A stretch of DNA of 64,000 nt from Septoria linicola. Its lineage: Eukaryota; Ascomycota; Dothideomycetes; Mycosphaerellales; Mycosphaerellaceae. The notes beneath the pieces are model-generated. The model ran no database searches. It saw only the letters and a list, made by a program, of their open reading frames with translations, and was not told the origin of the DNA. The stretch covers positions 1,116,001 through 1,180,000 of the forward strand of contig CP099425.1 in NCBI GenBank assembly GCA_024114885.1, read 5' to 3'. A program made the position numbers and the translations under genes. The first letter of the stretch is position 1. The number at the start of each line of letters is the position of its first letter. This document shows, piece after piece, positions 19,748 to 31,465 of the stretch.

Positions 19748-22098
19748 TGTGAAGAAAGTATGGATTTTAGAGACTGATGAGGCTGTTGTGTTTGATCGAC
19801 ACATCACGACGAATGTGGCCCTCTTATAGTTGCATGCTGTAGAGACTTGAGCGGGGAACCCAGCAGTCGATACACTGGAAGAAAGCCATCGAGACGCCTT
19901 GCCCTGAGTCCACTACAGCACATCGTACCACAAAGCCTCAAACGCCATGCATATGTCGTGCAATGTCGATTGAGAGCTGCCACGCGAGACTCAGCGAACG
20001 CATGGCGTTCAGTCTGGACGTGCCAAAGGCTGTGCGCCACCGGAGCAGCAGTGACTCCGAAAGGCGTTGCCTTATGGCCAAGCAGAGATTCAAGCCACTC
20101 AGCTGCCATGTACCGGCGAGAGGACAGCTCTTCCATCTTCGTGACCTAGATACACATGGTAGCGGAAAGCCATCCGATACCACGTGTGAAGGAGTCTGTT
20201 CAGTAAGCCCATGTCCAAACAGACGAGGGCGGGCGATAGGCTAGAGTGCAAGGCTAGCCGTGGTAAGCGTTCGTTGGTTTCGGCATGGTCGGAGTGAGGT
20301 GAGGCCAGTAGAGCTCCCACTGAGATGGATGTCGGAGCAAGCACAGCACCCACGTACTAAAGAAGCGACCAGACAGATAGTAGTGGCGTGAAGATCTCTA
20401 GTCAAGGGCCGATGAACTAGAGCCAGACTTAGCGAGCACGTGTTTTATGCTTTCAGGAAGTCTGGTAGAGAGGCGGAATGCCAAGGCCTACTAGATAGTT
20501 CCGCTTACTCGTTTAGAGCTGTAAAATTCTGGAAGCGCGACAATACTAACCACTTGGGTCACCAGATCATGCGTGCTGCGCTTGTATTGCATGCTGTGGT
20601 CTGACTACCATGTCTAGACAGACTTCGACCAACATGTGCCGCCTCCGTTTCGCGTGGATGGGTGCCTGCACCAGACCTGAGCTGAACATTGAGATACGAC
20701 ACTTCGCTAGTGAGTGCTGCGAGCGTTCCATGCGCTATGCATCGTGCGAAAGCATGCTTTGACAGCAACGTGGGAAGCTTGCACGCGTTTGTTGAAGTGT
20801 AGCGAATGTGGTAGGTCCGTCTCCGATCACTTCGCCCACTAGACTGCAGCGCGCATAAGGAAGCGATGTAGCGCAGACACTGCGAATCTGGAGGCATTCT
20901 TCATCCTTCGTCTGAGGCGCTGGCTGGACATGGTCGATCGCTCGTCGTCGATGATGATTACTGCGTTCCGTGATGAGACCGACTGTGATTGTGCACCTGC
21001 ACAGGTGCGACGAATTGAAATGCATACTCATTGGGATATGTCGCAACAAGAGGCAGTCAAGAGCATGCTTTTGATGAACCAACGGACCTCACGTGATGTA
21101 GCGACTGATCGAGTTGTGCGCCTGCCCAGTTCTCGGTCGACTACAGAGTAGGCCTTTGGAGCGGTGGAGATTTTGACTGGATCCGATGTCCGCAGAAGCC
21201 ACAGACACGTCTGCTGAACAGACTCCAAATGGTCGTCAATATAAATCGCGAGGCACCGCTGACTGAATACAGGGCAGTATAGTCCAGCTGAGCTCAGTGC
21301 TATACGACGACACCATCCGAAACATCGAGCGGCGAATTAACTTGCAACACTGCAGCTTATTTCTCAGTGCTGTGGAAGTGGCCGCATGTTGATCGAGCTT
21401 GGAGTGGCTGCCTTGGTCGATGGCGAGTGATCTGAGAAAGTCCTTTCGTGTACTCGGATGCAGCCACATGACCGGCGTGGTAGTGGACGGAACTATGACT
21501 TGTGGCAGATCTGGATGGCGAGGCGATCGCTCTGAAGAAGCCACAGCACTTTGCGAGTCTTCGATGCCTGAGTGAATGTGCTGCAAGCCAGCAGTCTGTG
21601 CTACATTGTACATCCGACAAGAATGGCTGCTGGTCTCTATCGTCGCTAGGTCCTGTTTGCAGCTTATTTGACCGCTACATGGTCACCTGTGCCCCAAAGC
21701 TCTTGCGCTGCTGTACCATCAATGCCATTACCACCACTTGACTGCTAGCCTCGAGGCACTACGCGATAGCCAGTGATGGCTACTGGGATCCGTTATCCGC
21801 GACGTCAGTAAATACTACGGCGCTTCGAGTCCAGTCGTTGCGGGTTGGAGGATGGTTTGTGGGGGAGAGTGCAGCACAGGAGAACTCGGGGAGAAGTGGC
21901 GATCGCCAAGCTTTGAATAGAGTTTCGTTAGCGCGATCTACCGAGATCCGACCACTGATGTTGATGTGTTCAACTCGAGGCTCACAAAACAACAAAGACA
22001 ACCAAGCAACAACACTCACATCTTCGCGCATTCGCCTCACAACAGCCTCACAGTAAGTTCATTCACTTTGCGCTCATTGGATATTAGCGGCTTTCGAC
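19748..22098. other. Gene-free stretch between divergent genes
   Basis: 2.35 kb with no frame I can support. At the left end, about 75 bp upstream of the secreted-protein ATG (minus strand), there is a CTATAAGA motif at about 19820-19827, a plausible TATA box. The right end serves the RBM42-like gene. Many short frames occur on both strands without homology or codon bias. Confidence 0.5.
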
Positions 22099-23373
22099 AT
22101 GGCAAGAAAAGGCGGCGGCCGGAAAAAGGCAGATGCAGGTAGCCTTGCACGGCAGATTTTGGATGGAGTCATGTACGAGAATCAGCATGTCAACAAGAAG
22201 ACAGTAAAGGCAAGTGAGAGCGAGTTTTCTCAAGATCAGTTTCAAGATCAGTTTCAGCAGCAGTATTATCTGCCAAACATCGACCCTCAATGCGGCGAGC
22301 AACAGCAACAGCAACTGTCGCAGCAGCAAAACCCGTTGCGCGAGTCAGGTCTAGCCAATTACGGCTACCCACAGCAGGTTTTGCCCCAGAACCACAACTT
22401 CGCACCCAACTTCAACAGTTACGCGCAGGCTCCAACTCACAGCCATCCCGCTGCAGCCATGTCGTACAATCCGTATGGAAACCAAGGCTACAACGCACAG
22501 GGCTACAATGCTCAATACTCACAGTATGCCGCCCCGCCGGGATATGGTGGTGGTCAGTACGCTCAGCAAGCACAGCAGTACGAGACGCCGCCACAAATTC
22601 GCAATCCATTTGCACCGCCGCCACCCGCAGCATCAGCGTATGCTGCCCAGAATGCAGGATTCGACCCAGATCGTGAAGCGGACATAGCTCAGTGGCAGGC
22701 GCAGTTTGCGTCCGCTGACCAGCAGTTCCGTGGGAAGAAGACTGGCAAGGACGAACCAGCTGGGAATGCTAACCTGGCACCTTTGGGTCAGCGTAGTGCA
22801 GGCGGCGCAGTGGGTCAGCGTAGTGCAGGCGGCGCAGTGGGGACCGCAGCACAGGCAGTGGCACAGGCAGACAAGAAGGACGACGGAAAGTACACAGTCG
22901 TGCGCAAGGGAGGCGGCGAGACGTGGGAGGACAAATCGTTGCTCGAATGGGACCCCAACAAATTCCGTATCATGGTCGGCAATCTGGCTGGCGAGGTCAC
23001 CGACGACTCGCTTGCAAAGGCTTTCGCGAGTTACGGCGTTTCCAAAGCACGAGTCGTACGCGACAAGAGAACTACCAAATCAAAGGGATTTGGATTTGTC
23101 GAGTTCGAGGAAGGCGAGCTGGGCTTCAAGGCAGCACGTGAAATGTCTGGCAAGTACATTGGTAGCCATCCTGTCACTATCCAGCGGAGCAAGACGGATG
23201 TGCGCCCTGCCACGAAGAAGGACAACAACAAGTACAAGGGTAAGAACAACCGCGACAAGTCCAAGGACAAGGACAAGAAGAAGAAGGACGATCCACTCAA
23301 GGCACACACTGGAGCTGGTGTCGAGAAGAAGCTACCTGCTAAGACCGCCACGGGCTTGAAGCTGCTCGGATGA
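22099..23373 (+). CDS. RBM42-like RNA-binding protein with glutamine-rich region, 424 aa
   Basis: Single exon. The N-terminus is MARKGGGRKKADAGSLARQILDGVMYENQ. Residues ~45-205 are a low-complexity Gln/Tyr/Pro/Asn-rich region (QDQFQDQFQQQYYLP, YNAQGYNAQYSQY, PPPPAASAYAAQN). A perfect 9-residue duplication, GQRSAGGAV twice, precedes the RRM. The RRM at ~290-375 is introduced by TWEDKSLLEWDPNKFRIMVGNL, the RBM42 signature, and has RNP2 (RIMVGNL) and RNP1 (KGFGFVEF). A very basic lysine tail ends GVEKKLPAKTATGLKLLG. Metazoan RBM42 binds RNA and hnRNP K and localises to stress granules; the fungal role is unknown. Confidence 0.92.
   Translation: MARKGGGRKKADAGSLARQILDGVMYENQHVNKKTVKASESEFSQDQFQDQFQQQYYLPNIDPQCGEQQQQQLSQQQNPLRESGLANYGYPQQVLPQNHNFAPNFNSYAQAPTHSHPAAAMSYNPYGNQGYNAQGYNAQYSQYAAPPGYGGGQYAQQAQQYETPPQIRNPFAPPPPAASAYAAQNAGFDPDREADIAQWQAQFASADQQFRGKKTGKDEPAGNANLAPLGQRSAGGAVGQRSAGGAVGTAAQAVAQADKKDDGKYTVVRKGGGETWEDKSLLEWDPNKFRIMVGNLAGEVTDDSLAKAFASYGVSKARVVRDKRTTKSKGFGFVEFEEGELGFKAAREMSGKYIGSHPVTIQRSKTDVRPATKKDNNKYKGKNNRDKSKDKDKKKKDDPLKAHTGAGVEKKLPAKTATGLKLLG
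22785..22838 (+). repeat. Perfect tandem duplication, 2 x 27 bp, inside the RBM42-like gene
   Basis: The 27-bp units at 22785-22811 and 22812-22838 are identical at every base and encode GQRSAGGAV twice. Identity at third positions indicates a recent event. It lies in the disordered region just before the RRM. Confidence 0.9.
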
Positions 23374-26217
23374 GATGGATTGATGCGATTATGTAAGAAC
23401 ACTGTCACTTTAGCGAGGCGTCCGGGGGTTGCATCAGATATACCAACGCATGGCATTCTGCGAAGAAGGACTCGGTTGTGCGGAACGATACAGGCGCAGA
23501 ATTGACGACAGACCTCTGAGTCTGCTGCGATAGTCGAAGGCGAATGGAATGAGATGAGTACGTTGAGACTTTGTCAAAACCTTTCAGATCTCGGCGCTGA
23601 CACTACTGCCACACTGCTCGCGACTGCCCCTAGCAGCTTACTCGTAGACTGATCATGTAAAGCTAACGTATGTTTCCAACTGTCTCGAACGCTCCATGGT
23701 CTGAAAAGCGATGAACTCGCACGCTACACTCGCGTCATGTATCAACGGCGCGATGTGGCTGCCATGGAGGCACTCGCATTGTGTAGGCACTCGAACGATA
23801 TTCGCGGGAACTAACGGGTGTCTGCTCAGACTCGGGATGACCGACTATGCGCTTCACCTTCTAAGCCATGTGACTACAGTCATCAAGCCAACAATTGACG
23901 TTCAGGTGCCTGAACCAGTGCTGAACCAAGTGATGCATCGTCCGGACGCAGACAAGCTTGACTCGTTAAGAAGATGGACGAAGCTTGCTTGCATCGGACC
24001 ACTGACGGCAGTCTGCAGCGACTCGGCCCCGCCGAGCGTGTGACAGATCATGTTCAGCGTCAGCTACCAGCTGATGCATATCTCAGCTGATGGCCAAGAG
24101 CGCCGGCATGTAGAGAGGACCTGCACGTACCACTACTCTCTGCACCCCAACCACAATAGCCGGCTGTATCGATTGAGGGCCGATTCGAGATCAAGCAGAT
24201 GGTCAGAGACCAGGCGGTGGCCGCCACTTCAAGCCAACAGATGATAATAGCGAAGAAAACAATCAAGCGGTTCTGCTGGTCAGATCTGTGCCAGCATGCT
24301 GGAAAGCTAATGGGTGTCTGCAGTGTCTCGGTTGCACCGAGCATATGAGAATATTGCTGCCAGCCTTCAATGCGCCAGGCGGATGGCGTAGACTGGAGAG
24401 GCCTTCTGGACCTTCGCCAGCCGTCTGAGACATCGTGAGGGATGCCTTCTCGTCACTAGGTGCAGTCGCTCGGCGTACCCGAGGTATGTCGACACGAGAT
24501 TCCAATGATATCTCTGGGCGCAGGGCGCCCTCGACGAGATCCCTGCACACTGCGCAGACTTGAGAAGTGCGATGGCTCGTGGCTGCAATACTGCCGAACT
24601 GAGTTTGTACGACCCTGCCCGGGGAGAGCTCAGCATGGATTTTTTAGGAGACTGGAAGAGTCCACGCTATTGGGCCTAACGCCATTTGCGCGCTAATACA
24701 TATGGCAGTCAGGGCTGTCAGAGACACGAAGTTCTGGAACCTGTCTAGTGTTCAAGACTTCGTCGTGTAGTCTCGCCTATGCCTCTTAATTCAGGACTCA
24801 AGAATCTTTGCGCCGGGCAGGAATGCCGTGACCAATGTAGTCAAGAGTATCCAGCTTGCGCCGGAGTGAGACGCGCTTCGCTAACCACGAGTGGCAACAG
24901 GACGAGCCAACCAGCGAGCCATTGAGCCATCGTGCTCTGCTTTCCGCTTAGTACTGCCAAATCGACATTAAAGCTATTCCACAGCTTGATTTATCGTGGC
25001 AGCCACCACTAAGCCTTCAGTCAACGTGGTCGCCAGGCGAACTCACGTTCATCGCTGGAAAGCACGCAAACAACACACTTTGCACTTATTCGCCGGCGAC
25101 ACCGAGAGCGTGGCTCGCGCTCTTCCTTCCGAGACATTCTAGCGACATCAGTGAAACCAGCAATCGCTACGCTACTTCAGCCTCATGCTGTCCACTGTCT
25201 CGGATACCATCTGCCAAGCCATCTTCGCTTATCGGCGTCTCAGGGTCTGCTATACATGTTGTGGCTTGCGAAGCTCAAAGTCTATCCTAACGACACACCC
25301 GGGTCACGTAAGACATGCCGCAGCCACCGCCAAGTCGCCAAGATCAACTACTTCGGCACTTGCAGTAGTGTCCGATCGCGCGCTTGCGTGCTCGGAACAG
25401 ATCTACTCAAGCTATTGTAGCTGGCTGGATTAGTCCATTGTCCAGATCAAGCAACCCTAACAAGATTAACAAGCATGCTAGGCGTTGAGCTCGAACGAAA
25501 CGGGTATGCTGTACGATGGGGTCCGGCCTCGTTTGGGCTATCTACCAAGCTGTGCGGCACGAACTACTGCATGACTACAGAGAGGTCGTCGGCTAGAATG
25601 GACAACTTCCTGCAAGCTGTTTCTAGCAGCTGCTGGCGATAAGCGCTGTTAGCTTTGTGGAATCCGAGAGCCTGGTCTACGACTCAGCGACAGCGCTTCG
25701 CAGCCACTGTCTCGATCCCGATGGACAGGAGTGCAGCTCTTTGTGAAGCAGCTGTTGGGACCACAGTCATGGCTCCCGTTCGAGATCGACCTGGGTCATC
25801 TCCGGTCTCGTGTGCTCCCTACTGTCACTCCGAAGTAAACCGCTTCGCCAGCACCGCCTGGCTGAGCCTTTCGCGGCTCAGTGTCTCAGTCCTTCGTGAG
25901 AAGCAGCCTGCTTGGTTCCTGCTCCAGCTGTCGGTGCCCTGCTACCAGTCTCGCTGGTGATGATTTCTTCCATCTATCCCGACATTCATTTGACGCTGTA
26001 CGAGCCGGAGCGAGCATGACTGCTCGGAACAACTGGTTTCCAGCGAACGTGAGTGTAATTGGAAACAATTCATATTCGCCATAACATCGTAAACACTGTG
26101 ATCTATCGCGCTACTTCAATGCCAATACCTCTACACGCGTTCCATCTACTCCTCCTATGCAAAATATACAACGCTGCTCAACTCCCTCATACAGTGAACT
26201 CGGGCAGAAGGGTATCT
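23374..26217. other. Gene-free stretch between convergent genes
   Basis: 2.84 kb without a supportable gene, although the flanking genes point towards each other, so neither promoter needs the space. Base composition is similar to the flanks, unlike the AT-rich element at 55.3 kb. No terminal repeats or transposase-like motifs were noticed. It may hide non-coding RNA or decayed sequence. Confidence 0.5.
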
Positions 26218-27393
26218 CTAGCGAAGCTGCTCCAGCGTGTAACCGTAGCTGGAGTCGTGAGTGTACAGAGCTCCGTTGCGGCGTTGCTGGATGTTGGTAG
26301 CAAAGCTCGCATCATATGGCTCAGTGTAGTAGGTGCAGGTGAACAGAGGATCAGTTCCATTCCTGAGAGAAACGTAGGCATTGAAGAATCGGCACTGGCG
26401 GAATTCAGACTGGCCATTTCTGGCAGCTTGCCTCTGATTGTAGTCAGACTTGGCGTTGCAGGCATCAGCGCAGGCTTGTGGATTGAACGAAGCTCCTGGG
26501 AAGGTCTGGATACCCATGTATGTGGTAGTGTTCTCTGGTGCTTTGATGGTACCGACGCCGAAGAACTCCTCGGTGAAGCCGTCTGGGGTTTGTGGAGTCA
26601 ACGTGTATGCATTCGAGCCAGCGATCGAAGTGTAGAAGGCCGAGGTGGCAGGGCGCTCATTTGGCTGTGGTCCGCCAGTGAATTGACCAACATTGGTAGC
26701 CTGCGAGGCAGTCACGCCAATGCCATAGAAGGCACACTTGACAAGAGTCTGGGCGGCGAGAGCCACTGGGCACTCATTGCGAGAGCTTGGTCCATCGAGA
26801 TTGATAGTGGGATTGCGCTCGAAGTAGATCACGAAAGAGACGCAACCATTGATGGCCTCGCACTTCTGGGCGCATACGGCAGGATCGTAGGATGTCAGGT
26901 CGCTAGTGAATCCTCGCAATGGCGATGCCTCTGCACTAGCCTTGAGTGCGCGCCAGTTCTTGACCTGGAAGAAGCGTGCTGGAGTTCTTGCGAGCATTGC
27001 TGTATCTTTCCAGTAGGTTTGGGCCTCCCAGCCTGCGCGGGTCAGGTTTGCGACATTTGGTCCTCCAAAGAACTTCGATGGCTGAGGTTTGCAAGTGCCA
27101 CGCTTGAAGATCTCGTCGCGCTTGGTAAGGCCACCGTGAGTGGCGTCTTCTGCTGCTGCATCCGACACCGCATCCGAATCTTCTGGGAGCGATTGACTGC
27201 CAGTGCCGATGGGAGCAGCGACTGCTTGAGGGATCTCATCGGCCACCTGCTCGTAGGCAGCGATAGCATCAGCGCTGTCGCTGTTGATGGCGAGATCACT
27301 GCCGCCGACAGTTGGTGCATCTACACGAGGGATGACCAGAGCCGCCGCTCCTGACGCCAGGAGGGCGGCCATAGCAGCCGACTTGAAATGCAT
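26218..27393 (-). CDS. Secreted protein with two cysteine modules, 391 aa
   Basis: Intronless. The signal peptide is MHFKSAAMAALLASGAAALVIP. The pro-region is acidic and ends in Kex2-type sites at ~91-98 (LTKRDEIFKRG). Two copies of a cysteine module follow: ~167-265 (SYDPAVCAQKCEAINGCVSF, VKCAFYGIGVTASQATNVGQF, GSNAYTL) and ~302-390 (FNPQACADACNAKSDYNQ, QCRFFNAYVSLRNGTDPLFT, CTYYTEPYDASFATN, SSYGYTLEQLR). The second copy closely matches the single copy in the paralog at 18372-19747, including the linker TTYMG(I/V)QTFP. Unlike the paralog it has no GLEYA domain and stops right after the module. This module is common in fungal secreted proteins and has no firm function. Likely role: wall or extracellular. 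Confidence 0.82.
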   Translation of the reverse strand: MHFKSAAMAALLASGAAALVIPRVDAPTVGGSDLAINSDSADAIAAYEQVADEIPQAVAAPIGTGSQSLPEDSDAVSDAAAEDATHGGLTKRDEIFKRGTCKPQPSKFFGGPNVANLTRAGWEAQTYWKDTAMLARTPARFFQVKNWRALKASAEASPLRGFTSDLTSYDPAVCAQKCEAINGCVSFVIYFERNPTINLDGPSSRNECPVALAAQTLVKCAFYGIGVTASQATNVGQFTGGPQPNERPATSAFYTSIAGSNAYTLTPQTPDGFTEEFFGVGTIKAPENTTTYMGIQTFPGASFNPQACADACNAKSDYNQRQAARNGQSEFRQCRFFNAYVSLRNGTDPLFTCTYYTEPYDASFATNIQQRRNGALYTHDSSYGYTLEQLR

Positions 27394-28916
27394 GTCGATG
27401 TTGATGAGGTCTGGAAGAGAGTCGAGGCTGTGACTGATAATGATACGCGGATATGTAACGAGAAAGATATGTCAGGAAGGATTTCAGTGGGCATTCATGG
27501 ATGATATAAATGTCTCGTGTTACCGATGGGAAGGGCCTAGGCACAAGCATGACCAGCAGGCAGTTCGAGCCTTCGCTCACTCCGTGCTCACACAGAGCAG
27601 CTACTGACACTAACTTCACTTGCTCCTCCCGTTTGGTATCAGCTGAGAGGAGCCTTCACAGTGTTCTGAAACGCCTCTTTGACGCGTAACTTCGATTTTG
27701 ACAATGTTACCAGCGGACTCGGTAACAGTGGCAGAGATACTATTGGCAGAAGCGTCGCCTAGAGCAGTACTGGGCACGTGGCTACCACGAGGCTTGTGCT
27801 GGGACCAAATGGCAGAAGTGTGGCATGCTATCGACAGGTCTGGGCCAGCGTGGGAGGGCGTGTGGGCTTGCATGGTGGCAGCAGCAGTCTGTGAAGGGCA
27901 ATCGCACCACTTCAGATTCTAGCCTTGCTGAGTGGTGTAGCGATGGCGCTTTTGGAGTCTCCGTTCAGCACCCAAGTGTTAGCCGATAGGTCACATGAAC
28001 AGAACGAAAACCCAGAAGGGCTTTGTGAGTCGTGAGGCATGCTGAAGGAGACGACTCACAGCACTTGGCCACGCTGAAGTTCGAGGTCGCAAGCCTGGAG
28101 TAACCTGACACCTACGACACATCTTGTGCGTTTGACGGGCGCCCATGTCAAGATCTGCAAGCAAAGCAAGGACTTCATCGAATGGTTTATCGTCGATGCG
28201 GTGCCATTCTTTCGTCTACGGCCGGCTCTGGCCGATGTCTTTGCTTGGGACGCAGAAAGGGCGTGCGTATGGTACATTCTGAGTTCGCGAGTCGAGAGCT
28301 AACAAGCTGAACGTACTATCGAATACGTCGCTTCCTCGATATATCCGATTGGTTTCGCGGCAGCTATCATAGGGCTGGTCATCAGCACGAGAGCCGTTCT
28401 CACGTGGTAGTCAAACGCCAGTTGTGCTGGGTGTTTCCTCCGATCCGCTTCTTGTTAGTGGATGTCGTGCATACTGCATGTTGGTGAGGTGTGTTTGTCC
28501 GGCCAGCCACACTCGCCTGTTCATGCTAAAATGATAACAAGTTCGTGGGTAAGGCTGTTCACTAGCTTTCGGGAGCTAGCGCCTGCTACCACTCTTTCGC
28601 GCAATGCCAAGACCGGAAAGTCGCAGCTACCCTGGACCCAGTCATGTCTCAGAAAGGCAGTTGTGGTGTTCTGTCTGCGGCGCTCGGCGGTGCCAGAGTA
28701 GCGGTGCTCTCAGTCTTTCCAGATGCATCTGGCGAATAGGGCATAGCGTGTACCGATGCATGCATAGCACATCTACACGAGTTATGCGTGATAGCAGATC
28801 AGTCTTCTCATCCTGTCGTCCAGTCCATCGAGGCATTGAACACTCGCATACTTTTCGTTTGACCATCACTTACCTTTCTCAGCTGGATCTGTACCATAGC
28901 ACAGGCGCTTGATAAC
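27394..28916. other. Intergenic region between divergent genes
   Basis: 1.5 kb with no supportable gene. A TATAAA-containing motif (minus-strand TTTATATC) lies about 110 bp upstream of the secreted-protein ATG, near 27503-27510, and could be its TATA box. Confidence 0.45.
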
Positions 28917-30383
28917 ATGGCTCATCAATCGGCATTTTCGTGCTCCTCAAGCGGAACAGAGCCATCCATTTCGCCCCAGAGCAGCGGTATCAACACACCT
29001 CTAGAACGTCCTAATCCTTTCGGCACACCTACAATGTCAAGTCGCAATAGCTGGACCAGCGATTCGAGATGTCACAGCGCGGCAGGTGCATATCTGCAGT
29101 CGCCAGAAGTCGACCCCAGAGGACTGAGCAACCGCTATTTTCGATCTCGACGAGTTCGCAAAGACCAGATGGAAAGCCCAAAGTCGCTTAGAAACCACAA
29201 GAAGAAAAGTATCTTTCAGCGACAGAGTTGGCTTATACCATGTCTGGGCTCCTTCGTCGGCGTCGGTATTACGGGAGTGCTGATCTATCTGGGTCTGCAA
29301 GATCAAAAGCATGCCGGAAAGTTCTGTCCAGTATTCATGGAAGACTTCTCATCAGGTGAACTATCACCCAACATCTGGACTGCCGAGCAACAAGTCGGCG
29401 GTTATGGCAATGGCGAGTTCGACCAGACGACAGATGACCCAGATGTCTTGTTTGTCAAGAACGGAATGCTGCACATAAAGCCCAAGCTGCAGGACGAAAA
29501 TTTGGTGGCCGTTGACAACTCGACCATCGATCTCGGGGCGAGCTGCACAGGTACTGGTTGGTCTAGCTGCTTCGCCTTCACCAATACCACCAATGGCACC
29601 ATTGTGCCTCCAGTGAAGTCTGCGCGCATCAACACCAAGAAAGGCGCTTCCATCCGATATGGTAGAGTCGAGGTCACTGCCAAGATGCCCAAAGGAGATT
29701 GGCTATGGCCAGCCATCTGGATGCTTCCCACTGACGAGGTGTACGGCTCTTGGCCTGCTTCGGGGGAGATTGACATTATGGAGACCCGCGGTAACAATCA
29801 CACATATAAAGCTGGTCCTGGAGGTGGCAACAATCTGCTCACAAGCGCACTCCACTGGGGTCCCGAACACAAGCTCGACAAGTACCTCCAGACAGTCAAT
29901 CAGCTTCCCGCTCTCCATGAGTACTATGGAGACTCATTCCATACTTTTGGCCTGGAGTGGACTGAGGATTACATTTTCACCTATGTCGACTCCGTCCTGC
30001 TCCAGGTGCTGTACGTGCCTCTCAACAAGAGATTCTGGGACAAAGGCCACTTTCCAGCAGCTACTGTGAATGGGACAGCTCTGGCGGATCCGTGGTCGCA
30101 TACTGGTAGGCTGAGTACACCCTTCGACCAGAAATTCTATCTGATCCTCAACGTTGCTGTCGGTGAGTTGCCTGGCGCATATGTCCAAATCTTGACCCAG
30201 CGCTGACATTGAACAGGTGGTACCAACGGCTACTTCAGAGATAATGAAGCTGGCAAGCCATGGGCTGACGCTTCTCCTGTGGCTCGCAAAGAGTTCTGGC
30301 AGGCGCGCGATCAATGGCTACCAACGTGGCAGAAGAGCGGCGAGATGCAAGTCAAGTCAGTGAAGATGTGGGAACAGTGTTGA
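28917..30383 (+). CDS. Type II membrane-anchored GH16 glucanase/transglycosylase, 470 aa
   Basis: Exons 28917-30162 and 30217-30383 join in phase 1 (G + GT) to restore NVAVGGTNGYFRD. The first ~100 residues are Ser/Pro-rich, cytosolic and end in a basic patch (RNHKKKSIFQRQ). One TM helix follows at ~105-127 (WLIPCLGSFVGVGITGVLIYL), so the catalytic part faces the lumen or outside. The GH16 domain spans ~135-465: CPVFMEDFSSGELSPNIWTA, GRVEVTAKMPKGDWLWPAIW and the catalytic motif GEIDIMETRG (E284 nucleophile, D286, E289 acid/base), then GDSFHTFGLEWTEDYIFTYVD. It has several N-glycosylation sequons. The organisation recalls Kre6/Skn1 of beta-1,6-glucan synthesis but is shorter and closer to beta-1,3-glucanase-like GH16 enzymes. 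The substrate is inferred to be cell-wall beta-glucan. Confidence 0.9.
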
Positions 30384-31465
30384 TCGTGATAGAGGTTGTC
30401 AGCAATAAGATGACGATCCGACCACCTGAGCCGTGCTTTCCCTCGGCAAATGCTTCCGAAATTGGCGCTCTCCTGGTCACCAGAATCTTCTTCCAACCGA
30501 ATCTCTCTCCTCCCAAGTTCTTCTAGTTACTTCTCACGCACATGCACCAACGACTCCAAGCATCTTTGAGAGCAGGATCAGATCGAACAAGCAGCACAGC
30601 ACAGCACGATAGCTCTCCCGAGTGTTCGGTCTTCGGTATAGGACTTTTCTTGGCCAGATCCAGCACCGCGGGCCTTTGTCTCAAGCCTACCAAACAAAAA
30701 GTCACCAGCGCATTACAGCCACGTGCTCGAGGACAGCATGCCTGTATGGTGTCGCTGCACGTGTAGACTCCCAATGTAGTCCTGCTCGGCCAACGCCGTT
30801 ATACCCATCATTTCAGCAACACTTACTCCGCTCCCTGGTCTCGCCTCAGCTCACTGCAGACAATTCTGATGAAGTCGAGCACCACCGAAGACAACTGCGA
30901 GAATAGTTCCTTGGCAGTACAGTGCTGACTTCCATAAGCTTCAGCCATCTCGCGAGCTTCTGCAAGGTCGGTATAGCACGCGCCATGTCTCAACTGCGCC
31001 TTTGCAGGACATCCGAACGCCTCTGCGCATTACGAAAGTCTGTTTCGGCGCCGACTTTACCACTCGGTTTGCCCTTCACACGCTTGTCAGCCTGACCACA
31101 TGGCATTAGCTCCAGGCACCGCAGTGCTCGATGCGACCTGCCGAGACATGCCGGACGGCTGAATTCGTTCACCATGAGCTCCCAATTTGGTCAACGGACT
31201 AGAGTGCACTCCACACGTGTAGCGAACGACGAACTAACTAGGCCATGGCTCAAGCGGCTTCCAATGTTCGCGAGGACTTACAATGCTCCAGATGTATCGA
31301 GAGCGCGATAGATGCGCGCATTGTGGTCTTACAATGTTCGGTTTGTGCCGCGATCTACAGAAGATAGAGTTGACTGATATCCGTTGCTAGTGCTGAGCTC
31401 TCGCTACATTCTTTACTCAACTTCTTCCTAATCGCAGTGTCCCTATCAAGTCCAAGTCCAGCATC
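30384..31465. other. Intergenic region upstream of the GT2 gene
   Basis: 1.08 kb. A small AGCAC/ACAGC run occurs near 30590-30610. There is no supportable gene. Confidence 0.5.

Noticed and set aside
22053..22087. Possible 5' UTR intron (GTAAGT...TTAG) before the RBM42-like start
   Set aside because: It would be only 35 nt, below the size range of fungal introns seen here.
26059..27354. 431-codon open frame on the plus strand opposite the secreted protein
   Set aside because: It is the exact antisense of a protein with a clear signal peptide, Kex2 sites and cysteine modules. Its composition (Leu/Ser/Gly/Cys) is what reverse translation of those codons gives. No promoter or domain evidence.
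30580..30620. AGCAC/ACAGC run considered as a microsatellite
   Set aside because: Only two or three imperfect units; too short to call.
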